Shown here piece after piece: positions 8,170 to 13,664 of a stretch of 13,664 bases of DNA (position 1 is its first letter; the number at the start of each line of letters is the position of its first letter). The stretch comes from an uncultured Oscillospiraceae bacterium (GTDB lineage Bacteria > Bacillota > Clostridia > Oscillospirales > Oscillospiraceae): NCBI GenBank assembly GCA_910577915.1, contig CAJTOM010000068.1:1-13664 (forward strand), given 5' to 3'. The translations under genes were made by a program, and so were the position numbers. The notes beneath the pieces are model-generated. The model worked only from the letters and a program-made list of their open reading frames with translations. It had not been told where the DNA came from and did not search any database.

Positions 8170-8198
8170 AAAAAGCGGGGCGGCCTCCGCCGCCCCGC
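8170..8198 (-). terminator. Intrinsic terminator of the metNIQ operon
   Basis: On the minus strand, 8 bases past the metQ stop, a 10-bp GC stem (arms 8175-8184 and 8189-8198, four-base loop) is followed directly by five T. This is a textbook rho-independent terminator. Confidence 0.85.
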
Positions 8199-8205
8199 CA
8201 TCTCC

Positions 8206-9012
8206 TCAGAACAGCGCCACCACCGCGCCGTCGTAGGTCTCCTCAATAAAGGCGCGCACCTCGTCGCTCTGGAGCGCCTTCACCAGGGCCTGGATGCCCT
8301 CGCTGCTCTCCGTGCCCTCCTTCACCGCCAGCACGTTTACGTAGGCCTCCGCAGCCGCGCCGCCGGCGGCCTCCACGGCGATGGCGTCAGACACCTTCAG
8401 CCCCGCGTCGATGGCGTAGTTGCCGTTGATGACCGCCATGTCCACGTCCTTGAGGGTGGTGGGCAGCAGCCGGGCCTCCAGCTCTACGATGTCATAGTTG
8501 TGGGGGTTCTCCGCCACATCGCTCTTGGTGGCGGACAGGCCCACGCCCTCCTTGAGCTTGATAAGTCCCTCCTGCTCCAGCAGCAGCAGGGCGCGGGCCT
8601 CGTTGGTGCCGTCGTTGGGCACGGCGATCTGGGCCCCGTCGGCCAGTTCCTCCAGGGAGGCGCACTTGCCGGCGTACAGGCCGAAGGGCTCATAGTGGAT
8701 GCCTGCGGCGCTGACCAGATGGGTGCCGTGCTCCGTGTTGAACTCGTTCATGTAGGTGATGTGCTGGAAGTAGTTGGCATCCAGGGAGCCGTCCTCCAGG
8801 CTGGTGTTGGGGGTGACGTAGTCGTCGTACTCCACGATCTCCAGGGTGTAGCCGTCCTCCGCCAGGATGTCCTGCACCACCTCCAGGATGGCCGCGTGGG
8901 GGGCGGGGGTGGCGCCGACCTTGATGATCTTGCCGTCGCTGCCGCCGCCGCAGGCGGTGAGGCCCAGGGCCAGAGCCAGGGACAGAACAAGGGCAGTTAC
9001 TTTCTTTTTCAT
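8206..9012 (-). CDS. metQ: Methionine ABC transporter substrate-binding lipoprotein
   Basis: A 268-residue NlpA/MetQ-family lipoprotein that binds methionine outside the membrane and passes it to MetI. Seen: a signal peptide with MKKK, a hydrophobic core and the lipobox LTAC, so C21 is the expected lipidated first residue of the mature protein. A GGGS linker follows. Then come KVGATPAPHAAILEVV (about 32-47) and the family's DANYFQH (78-84), which belongs to the ligand-binding core. Later NDGTNEARALLLLEQEGLI and INGNYAIDAGL also match MetQ proteins. The ATG overlaps the metI stop as ATGA (4-base overlap), and its AGGAGG site lies inside the end of metI, pointing to coupled translation. It is the last gene of the operon and is followed by a clear terminator. 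Specificity for methionine comes from family plus the T-box. Some relatives bind other ligands. Confidence 0.93.
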   Translation of the reverse strand: MKKKVTALVLSLALALGLTACGGGSDGKIIKVGATPAPHAAILEVVQDILAEDGYTLEIVEYDDYVTPNTSLEDGSLDANYFQHITYMNEFNTEHGTHLVSAAGIHYEPFGLYAGKCASLEELADGAQIAVPNDGTNEARALLLLEQEGLIKLKEGVGLSATKSDVAENPHNYDIVELEARLLPTTLKDVDMAVINGNYAIDAGLKVSDAIAVEAAGGAAAEAYVNVLAVKEGTESSEGIQALVKALQSDEVRAFIEETYDGAVVALF

Positions 9013-9770
9013 GATGATTTCCTCCTCTTGCGTTCAGTTGGATTAATACGCCGGTCCGACTTGACGGACCAGGCGGTACCGATGGATTGAATGATCTGGA
9101 CCAGGATGACCAGCAGGATGACGGCGGCCCACATGACCGCCTTCTGGTTGCGCCCATAGCCCCGCATCAGGGCCACGGCCCCCAGCCCGCCGCCGCCGAT
9201 GGCCCCGCTCATGGCCCCGTAGCCCAGGATGGTGATGGAGGCGTTGGCGGCCCCGTTGATGAGGGAGGGGCGGCACTCCGGCAGCATCACCTTGGTGACG
9301 ATCTGCCAGGGGGAGCAGCCCATGGCCTGGGCGGCCTCGATCACCCCCCGGTCCATCTCCCGCAGGGAGATCTCCACAATCCGGGCCACATAGGGGGCCG
9401 CAGCGATGGTCAGGGGGACGATGGTGGCGGTGGTGCCCACGCTGGTGCCGATGATGAGGGTGGACAGGGGCATCACCAGGGCCATGAGGATGAGGAAGGG
9501 CACGCTGCGCAGCAGGTTCACCACCCAGTTGAGCCCCCGCATCAGCCCTCCCGGCAGGGGCCGGATGCCCCCCGCCTCCCCGGCCACCAGCAGGATACCC
9601 AGCGGCAGGCCGATGGCGTAGGCCAGCAGGGTGGCGGCGGCGGGGGCGTAGACGGTGTTCCAGATCTGGTCCAGCATCTCCGGGAAGTCCAGCAGGTACT
9701 CCGCCTGACTGGCGGCCTTGTCCGCCGCGATGCCCCAGGATTCAAAAAGCGCGGTCAATGTCTCAACCAT
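9009..9770 (-). CDS. metI: Methionine ABC transporter permease
   Basis: A 253-residue inner-membrane permease that forms the methionine channel as a dimer bound to MetN. Seen: about five membrane segments, at roughly 41-63, 81-107, 113-131, 170-197 and 211-231. The cytoplasmic EAA loop, EAAQAMGCSPWQIVTKVMLPE-like at about 145-165, docks on the ATPase. The glycine-rich GYGAMSGAIGGGGLGA (183-198) is typical of MetI. The tail is strongly basic (ERKRRKSS). The length is somewhat above the roughly 217 residues of E. coli MetI because of a longer N-terminus (about 35 residues before the first membrane segment). The ATG overlaps the 3' end of metN by 8 bases, and a GGAGGAGGTG site lies about 11 bases upstream, within metN. 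Confidence 0.93.
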   Translation of the reverse strand: MVETLTALFESWGIAADKAASQAEYLLDFPEMLDQIWNTVYAPAAATLLAYAIGLPLGILLVAGEAGGIRPLPGGLMRGLNWVVNLLRSVPFLILMALVMPLSTLIIGTSVGTTATIVPLTIAAAPYVARIVEISLREMDRGVIEAAQAMGCSPWQIVTKVMLPECRPSLINGAANASITILGYGAMSGAIGGGGLGAVALMRGYGRNQKAVMWAAVILLVILVQIIQSIGTAWSVKSDRRINPTERKRRKSS

Positions 9771-10785
9771 GGTAGTCCGGCACCTCCTCCACCGTAATGT
9801 CCCTCTGGGCGCGGATGTAGCCCAGCGCCTTCTCCGCCCCGTCCTCCGGCAGGCCCAGCAGCATGGTGCCGAAGGCCCGCCCGTCGATGTTGCGCGTATC
9901 CGCCCCCAGGATGTTGGCCTTCACGCCGCACTCGATGGCCAGCGTGGCGATGAGGGGCTGGTAGGAGGTGCCCCCGTTGAAGGCCACCCGCACCACCCGG
10001 GCCTGGCCCGCGGCGGCGGAGAGGACCTCCTGGGGTACCCCGTCAGGGTACACCAGCCGCCGGCCGGCCTCGCTTTTAGGGCGGGCGAAGACCTCCTCAA
10101 CAGCCCCCGTCTCCGCCAGGCGTCCCCGGTCCAGGATGGCCACCCGGGAGCAGATCTCCTCGATGACCTTCATCTCGTGGGTGATGACCACCACCGTGAT
10201 GCCCAGCCGCCGGTTGATGTCCTGGATGAGGCGCAGGATGTCCCTGGTGGTCTTGGGGTCCAGGGCGCTGGTGGCCTCGTCGCACAGCAGCACCTTGGGG
10301 CTGGTGGCCAGCGTGCGGGCGATGGCCACCCGCTGCTTCTGCCCGCCGGAGAGCTGGGAGGGGTAGGCCCCGGCCCGGCTCTCCAGATCCACCACCTTCA
10401 GAAGCTCCAACCCCCGCTCCTGGGCCTCCCGCCGGGGTACGCCCGCCAGCTCCATAGGGAAGCAGATGTTGTCCAGGGCCGTGCGCTGCATGAGCAGGTT
10501 GAAGCTCTGGAAGATCATGCCGATGGATTTCCGCGCCTCCCGCAGCTGCTTTTCGCTCAGGGCGGTCATGCTCCGGCCGTCCACGATGACCTCCCCGTCC
10601 GTGGGCCGCTCCAGCAGGTTGATGCACCGCACCAGGGTGCTCTTGCCCGCGCCGCTCAGGCCGATGACCCCGAAGATCTCCCCGGCCCCCACGTCGATGC
10701 TCACATCCTCCAGGGCATGGACCTGGCTGTCCCCCCCGCCGAAGCGCTTGGTCAGATGCCTGAGCTGTATAATGGGTTCGCCCAT
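9763..10785 (-). CDS. metN: Methionine ABC transporter ATP-binding protein
   Basis: A 340-residue cytoplasmic ATPase that powers methionine import through MetI. Seen: Walker A GLSGAGKST (42-50), Q-loop Q93, ABC signature LSGGQKQR (145-152), Walker B VLLCDE (165-170) and switch histidine H203. A C-terminal NIL domain (about 264-338) is the methionine-sensing domain, which in E. coli mediates inhibition of transport by internal methionine. The chosen ATG at 10785 has AAGGGAG a few bases upstream and gives the family's normal N-terminus (MGEPIIQLRHLTKRF). Upstream ATGs would place coding sequence inside the T-box terminator hairpin and are rejected. It is the first gene of metN-metI-metQ, and expression is controlled by the T-box just upstream. 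Confidence 0.96.
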   Translation of the reverse strand: MGEPIIQLRHLTKRFGGGDSQVHALEDVSIDVGAGEIFGVIGLSGAGKSTLVRCINLLERPTDGEVIVDGRSMTALSEKQLREARKSIGMIFQSFNLLMQRTALDNICFPMELAGVPRREAQERGLELLKVVDLESRAGAYPSQLSGGQKQRVAIARTLATSPKVLLCDEATSALDPKTTRDILRLIQDINRRLGITVVVITHEMKVIEEICSRVAILDRGRLAETGAVEEVFARPKSEAGRRLVYPDGVPQEVLSAAAGQARVVRVAFNGGTSYQPLIATLAIECGVKANILGADTRNIDGRAFGTMLLGLPEDGAEKALGYIRAQRDITVEEVPDYHG

Positions 10786-10811
10786 ACTCTCTCTCCCTTC
10801 CATAAAACCGC

Positions 10812-10847
10812 AAAAAAGCCGTCCTTGATGCACACATCAAGGACGGC
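10812..10847 (-). terminator. T-box regulatory terminator
   Basis: A perfect 13-bp stem (arms 10835-10847 and 10818-10830, loop TGTG on the minus strand) is followed directly by six T (10812-10817). It ends about 25 bases before the metN ATG. This is the off-state structure of the riboswitch and competes with the antiterminator. Confidence 0.93.
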
Positions 10848-11108
10848 GAAAACACCGTGGTACCACCTTGGTTCGCTCCCCCTCGCGGCGGAAGCCTCAG
10901 CGGGTACTGACATACCCTGGCGCTGTAACGGGCGCTCCCGTCGCGGCCTGGTCCCGCAGCGGCGACATACATCGCTGCGCGGAAGGTCGGTGCGCGGCTC
11001 CGAGACCATGTTCGGCGGCGTCCTCCGCACCCGTTTCCACCCTCCGGGCTCTCTGTGGCGTACCTCACCGCGTACTCTTCTCTTCACTGCCTTTGCATGT
11101 GGTTGAAT
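10812..11108 (-). promoter_or_regulatory. T-box riboswitch, predicted tRNA-Met specific (AUG specifier)
   Basis: The leader RNA of metNIQ shows the full T-box layout on the minus strand. The 5' part holds an AGTA box (11073-11076) and an AGAGAG segment (11049-11054). The specifier region reads GAAC-ATG-GTCTCGGAGC, with codon ATG at 11007-11009. Middle stems include GCAGCG/CGCTGC. The T-box proper, AAGGTGGTACCACGG, lies at 10855-10869. The antiterminator can be drawn as CAAGG/CCTTG and ACGGTG/CGCCGT around the seven-base bulge TGGTACC. Its 3' arms overlap the terminator stem, giving the usual either-or fold. Known: uncharged tRNA pairs its anticodon with the specifier and its 3' NCCA with TGGN, which stabilises the antiterminator. 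TGGT calls for discriminator base A, as in tRNA-Met. Inference: metNIQ is transcribed when charged methionine tRNA runs short. Confidence 0.95.
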
Positions 11109-11115
11109 TGTGCTT

Positions 11116-11144
11116 AGTGTACGCCAAAAATCCGCCGCCGTCAA
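11116..11144 (-). promoter_or_regulatory. Promoter of the metNIQ T-box transcript
   Basis: On the minus strand, TTGACG (-35, 11139-11144) and TACACT (-10, 11116-11121) are spaced by exactly 17 bases. Transcription would start near 11108, just before the first T-box elements. A near-palindromic GGCAAATTTACC lies directly upstream of the -35. It may act as an AT-rich upstream element, but no regulator can be named. Confidence 0.75.
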
Positions 11145-11179
11145 CCGGTAAATTTGCCGTAAATCCGTCCTCTTCTTCC

Positions 11180-11213
11180 GGCGAATTTGGTGCAAAAGCC
11201 CACAAAATCCGCC
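11180..11213 (-). terminator. Imperfect hairpin, possible end of the glycerate kinase transcript
   Basis: A 13-position stem (arms 11180-11192 and 11201-11213) folds on the minus strand with one G-U pair and one mismatch. It lies about 30 bases past the glycerate kinase stop. No T run follows, so it is only a weak terminator candidate. No better one was found between 11145 and 11244. Confidence 0.25.
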
Positions 11214-11244
11214 GCCGCCCCGGTTTTTCTTCCTTCCGGAGCCC

Positions 11245-12378
11245 TCACCGCCGTCCCATGGCCTCCGCCAGGCGCAGCACGTCCTCCAGGGTCCGCCGGT
11301 AGTTCTCCCCGGCCCTGTCCGCGCACCGGGGGAAGCCCTCGCCCTCCCGGTCGGTGACAAACAAGGCCGTCACCCCCAGCTCGTAGAGGGCGTCGGCCTC
11401 CGGGGCGGCGCTCCCGGCGATCACCGCCAGGGGGACGCCCCTGGGGCCGGCCCGCCGGGCCACGCCGGAGACCACCTTGCCCCGTGCGCTCTGGCCGTCG
11501 GCCCGGCCCTCCCCGGTGACGACCAGGTCCGCCCCCTCCAGCAGCCGGTCGAAGTCCACCATATCCAGCACCGCCTCGATGCCGGGCCGCAGCCGGGCCC
11601 CCAGCAGGGCCGCGCACCCCGCCCCCATGCCGCCGGCGGCGCCGCCCCCCGGCATCCGGCCCGCGTCGGAGCCCAGCTCCCGGCGGAGAATCTCGTCAAA
11701 GCGCCGCAGCCGGCGGTCCAGCCGCTCCACCATGGCGGGGTCCGCCCCCTTTTGGGGGGCGAAGACCCGGGCCGCGCCGCCGGGCCCCCAGAGGGGGCTG
11801 TCCACGTCGAACATGACGGTGACCGTCACCCCCTCCAGCAGCCGCCGGCAGTCCGTCAGATCGATCCGGCAGATCTGGTCCAGATCTGCCCCCACGGGGA
11901 CGAAGGCGCTGCCGTCCGCCCGGTAGAAGGCGGCCCCCAGGGCGGCGGCGCAGCCGCAGCCCCCGTCGTTGGTGCAGCTGCCCCCCAGGCCCAGCAGCAC
12001 CTCCCGGCAGCCCCTCTCCACCGCGTGGCGGATGAGCTGGCCCACGCCGAAGGTGGTGGTCCGCTCCGGGTTCAGCCGCTCCCCGGCCAGGGGCAAACCG
12101 GCGGCGGCGGCCATCTCGATCACCGCCCGCTCCCCCGCACGGCAGTAGGCCGCCCGGACCGGCTCCCCCCAGGGGCCGGTGGCCTCGCACACCACCCGCC
12201 GTCCCTCCAGGGCCTGGAGGAAGCAGTCCACCGTCCCCTCCCCGCCGTCGGCCACGGGGATGCACACCAGCTCGCAGGCCGGGCACGCCCGCCCCGCCGC
12301 CTCCCTGGCGATGGCGCAGATCTCCAGACTGGACAGGGTCCCCTTGAAGGAGTCGGAGACCACAATGCATTTGTTCAT
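11245..12378 (-). CDS. Glycerate kinase, GlxK/GarK family
   Basis: A 377-residue cytoplasmic kinase that phosphorylates D-glycerate with ATP. Members of this class-II family make 2-phosphoglycerate, an intermediate of lower glycolysis. Seen: DSFKGTLSS (9-17), PVADGGEGT (41-49), GGSCTNDGG (132-140) and DVDSPLWGPGGAARVFAPQK (191-210). Also present are a glycine-rich GGGAAGGMGAG (244-254) and TGEGRAD (288-294). All are hallmarks of the family, and the length is normal. The ATG at 12378 directly follows the TAG stop of the upstream dehydrogenase with no gap. The bases before it are only weakly Shine-Dalgarno-like, so translation probably depends on ribosomes finishing the upstream gene. The pair implies hydroxypyruvate (or tartronate semialdehyde) to D-glycerate to 2-phosphoglycerate. 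No carbohydrate transporter or regulator is in the window to show which substrate feeds it. Confidence 0.93.
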   Translation of the reverse strand: MNKCIVVSDSFKGTLSSLEICAIAREAAGRACPACELVCIPVADGGEGTVDCFLQALEGRRVVCEATGPWGEPVRAAYCRAGERAVIEMAAAAGLPLAGERLNPERTTTFGVGQLIRHAVERGCREVLLGLGGSCTNDGGCGCAAALGAAFYRADGSAFVPVGADLDQICRIDLTDCRRLLEGVTVTVMFDVDSPLWGPGGAARVFAPQKGADPAMVERLDRRLRRFDEILRRELGSDAGRMPGGGAAGGMGAGCAALLGARLRPGIEAVLDMVDFDRLLEGADLVVTGEGRADGQSARGKVVSGVARRAGPRGVPLAVIAGSAAPEADALYELGVTALFVTDREGEGFPRCADRAGENYRRTLEDVLRLAEAMGRR

Positions 12379-13344
12379 CTACCCGTTCACCACGTTGACG
12401 GGCGCGCCCGCCAGATAGGCCCTGACGTTTTCTGCGGTGCAGTCCATGATCCGCTGGCGGCTCTCCCTGGGCGCCCAGGAGATGTGGGGGGTGATGATGC
12501 AGTTTTTGGCCTTGAGCAGGGGGTTGTCCTCCCGGATGGGCTCGGTAGCCGCCACGTCCAGCCCTGCGGCGGCCATTTTCCCGCTGTTGAGGGCGTCGGC
12601 CACGTCCTGCTCGTTGATGAGCTGGCCCCTGGCGTTGTTGATGAGGATCACGCCGTCCTTCATTTTCCCGATGGTCTCCCGGTTGATGAATCCCGCGTTC
12701 TCCTCCGTCAGGTTGCAGTGGAGGGTGACGACGTCGGACCGGGCCAGCAGGGTGTCCAAGTCCACATACGCCGCGATCTCCCGCCCGGCCTGGCAGGGGT
12801 GGAGGTCGCAGGCCAGCACCCGCATGCCCAGGGCCCTGGCCACCCGGCCCTCGGCCTGGCCGATGCGGCCGAAGCCGATGACGCCCATGGTCTTCCCCTC
12901 CAGCTCGATAAGGGGGTAGTCCCAATAGCACCAGTCCGCGCACGCCGCCCACCGGCCGGCGTGGACGGAGGCGTCGTGGTGGCCGATGTGGTGGCAGATC
13001 TCCAGCAGCAGGGCGATGGAGAACTGGCTGACGGAGGCGGTGCCGTAGGCGGGGACGTTGGAGACGGGGATGCCCCGCTCCCCGGCGTAGGCCGCGTCCA
13101 CCACGTTGTAGCCGGTGGCCAGCAGCGCGATGAACCGCATGCCGGGGCATGCGTCTATGACGCGCCGGGAGATGGGGGTCTTGTTGGTGACGACCACCTC
13201 TGCCTCCCCGATGCGCGCGATGGTCTCCGCCTCCCCGCCGCCGCCGGCGCGGTCGTAGACCGTCAGCTCCCCCAGCGCCTCCAGCGCCCCCCAGCTCAGA
13301 TCGCCTGGGTTCTCGGCGTACCCGTCCAACACGACAATTTTCAT
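12379..13344 (-). CDS. NAD-dependent D-2-hydroxyacid dehydrogenase, probable hydroxypyruvate/glyoxylate reductase
   Basis: A 321-residue cytoplasmic oxidoreductase of the D-isomer 2-hydroxyacid dehydrogenase family. Seen: a substrate-domain N-terminus (MKIVVLDGYAENPGDLSWG) and the Rossmann loop GFGRIG (157-162). An aspartate at D180 closes the second strand and favours NAD(H) over NADP(H). The catalytic trio is R239 (in NNARG), E268 (in ATEP) and H287 (in TPHISW). Known: the family reduces 2-keto acids to D-2-hydroxy acids. The opening resembles NAD-dependent glycerate dehydrogenases (HprA type). Coupling to glycerate kinase supports hydroxypyruvate to D-glycerate. Exact substrate is inference. 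The ATG at 13344 is chosen because AGGGGGA lies 8 bases upstream and the protein then starts like its family. The frame is open for another 84 codons upstream, but that stretch crosses the likely promoter. It is the first gene of the two-gene operon. Confidence 0.9.
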   Translation of the reverse strand: MKIVVLDGYAENPGDLSWGALEALGELTVYDRAGGGGEAETIARIGEAEVVVTNKTPISRRVIDACPGMRFIALLATGYNVVDAAYAGERGIPVSNVPAYGTASVSQFSIALLLEICHHIGHHDASVHAGRWAACADWCYWDYPLIELEGKTMGVIGFGRIGQAEGRVARALGMRVLACDLHPCQAGREIAAYVDLDTLLARSDVVTLHCNLTEENAGFINRETIGKMKDGVILINNARGQLINEQDVADALNSGKMAAAGLDVAATEPIREDNPLLKAKNCIITPHISWAPRESRQRIMDCTAENVRAYLAGAPVNVVNG

Positions 13345-13398
13345 AGGACATATCCCCCTTTTTCGTAGTGGCCGCCCGAAGCGGCTCTTCTCTTCTGC

Positions 13399-13427
13399 AT
13401 TGTACCATAAGCGGGGATAAGATGGAA
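13399..13427 (-). promoter_or_regulatory. Candidate promoter of the dehydrogenase-glycerate kinase operon
   Basis: On the minus strand, TACAAT (-10, 13399-13404) is preceded by TGG (extended -10). A weak TTCCAT (-35, 13422-13427) sits at 17-base spacing. Transcription would begin near 13392, about 48 bases before the ATG. Confidence 0.5.
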
Positions 13428-13429
13428 GC

Positions 13430-13664
13430 GTCCCGCCCAAAATAGCCGGGACGGCGGACATCCTTTTTCTCGGGAGAAAAAGGATCAAAAAGAGCTTTGC
13501 TTCGGGACTGAAGTCACTGCGCGTCCCGGATTTCCGCCCGGTGACGGGGATAGGCCGTCTCACAAAATTTTTCGCCGGATGCACGCCGGCGTACAACTTC
13601 CCCCGTTTCCGCCCTACAGTTTGTAGGGAGCACCACCACCGCGGTAACCAAGTCCGGAAGTAAG
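13430..13664. other. Gene-free, hairpin-rich right end
   Basis: No convincing gene is seen. The stretch holds at least four separate inverted repeats: an 11-bp one at 13460-13485, CGGGAC/GTCCCG (13503-13508, 13523-13528), CGCCGG/CCGGCG (13573-13578, 13586-13591) and CCCTACA/TGTAGGG (13612-13618, 13622-13628). Their density suggests a dispersed intergenic repeat, the 3' end of a transcript from a gene beyond the window, or a structured RNA. None can be chosen from this sequence alone. Confidence 0.4.
13460..13485. repeat. 11-bp perfect inverted repeat with poly-T/poly-A arms
   Basis: ATCCTTTTTCT and AGAAAAAGGAT flank the loop CGGG. The stem is long but mostly A-T. No T run follows on either strand (CAAAAAGAG on plus, GTCCGCC on minus), so it is not a standard terminator. 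A gene ending to the right on the minus strand could use it, but this is unproven. Confidence 0.45.

Noticed and set aside
10786..10833. Longer metN starting at 10833
   Set aside because: This start lies inside the T-box terminator loop. The ATG at 10785 has a ribosome binding site and gives the normal MetN length.
9718..11106. 462-codon plus-strand frame opposite metN and the T-box
   Set aside because: It is an antisense shadow of metN and of a structured noncoding leader, with no recognisable domain.
11752..13368. 538-codon plus-strand frame opposite the dehydrogenase and glycerate kinase
   Set aside because: It is a compositional shadow of two well-defined genes on the other strand.
13345..13596. 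N-terminal extension of the dehydrogenase by 84 codons
   Set aside because: The extra residues do not fit the family, the internal ATG at 13344 has a good ribosome binding site, and the extension crosses the predicted promoter.
13636..13653. T-box-like TGGTTACCGCGG on the minus strand near the right edge
   Set aside because: It has an extra base compared with TGGNACC, and no terminator, specifier region or downstream biosynthetic or synthetase gene follows it.
1..13664. CRISPR arrays, tRNA or rRNA genes, insertion sequences
   Set aside because: No regularly spaced repeats, no tRNA-like cloverleaf with CCA or T-loop signature, no rRNA motifs and no transposase-like frame were seen on either strand.

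Overview
The window looks like chromosomal DNA from a high-GC, low-oxygen member of the Clostridia, most likely the Oscillospirales (Flavonifractor / Lawsonibacter / Oscillibacter type). This placement is inference. It rests on the strong G/C bias at third codon positions, a full-length single-chain pyruvate:ferredoxin oxidoreductase, a T-box riboswitch, and strong AGGAGG-type ribosome binding sites. No phage, IS, CRISPR, tRNA or rRNA was recognised.

Layout, left to right. (a) About 1-1480, plus strand: the C-terminal part of an adenine-N6 DNA methyltransferase that enters from the left edge. (b) 1495-1530: a strong hairpin between convergent genes. (c) 1560-4160, minus strand: a YifB/ComM-type AAA+ ATPase followed by a nucleotidyltransferase-family protein of unknown sugar specificity. 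Each has its own candidate promoter and a GC-rich hairpin in its leader. (d) 4161-4429: an AT-rich divergent promoter region. (e) 4430-8107, plus strand: nifJ/PFOR. (f) 8108-8205: back-to-back terminators for convergent genes. (g) 8206-11144, minus strand: the methionine importer operon metN-metI-metQ. Its genes overlap and sit behind a complete T-box riboswitch with a readable promoter, AUG specifier, antiterminator and terminator. (h) 11245-13344, minus strand: a two-gene operon of a D-2-hydroxyacid dehydrogenase (hydroxypyruvate/glyoxylate reductase type) and a class-II glycerate kinase, abutting with no gap. (i) 13345-13664: a promoter, then about 230 bases of hairpin-rich DNA with no convincing gene.

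How the genes fit together. PFOR supplies acetyl-CoA and reduced ferredoxin for fermentation. The dehydrogenase/kinase pair would send hydroxypyruvate through D-glycerate to phosphoglycerate and lower glycolysis, upstream of pyruvate and PFOR. MetNIQ imports methionine and is switched on when tRNA-Met is uncharged. YifB/ComM and the DNA methyltransferase both act on DNA, but nothing here shows that they work together.

No new multi-gene system was found. The most informative regulatory element is the methionine T-box. The items most worth checking are the extra cysteine cluster in PFOR, the shared GC-rich leader hairpins on the two neighbouring minus-strand genes, and the structured gene-free right end.
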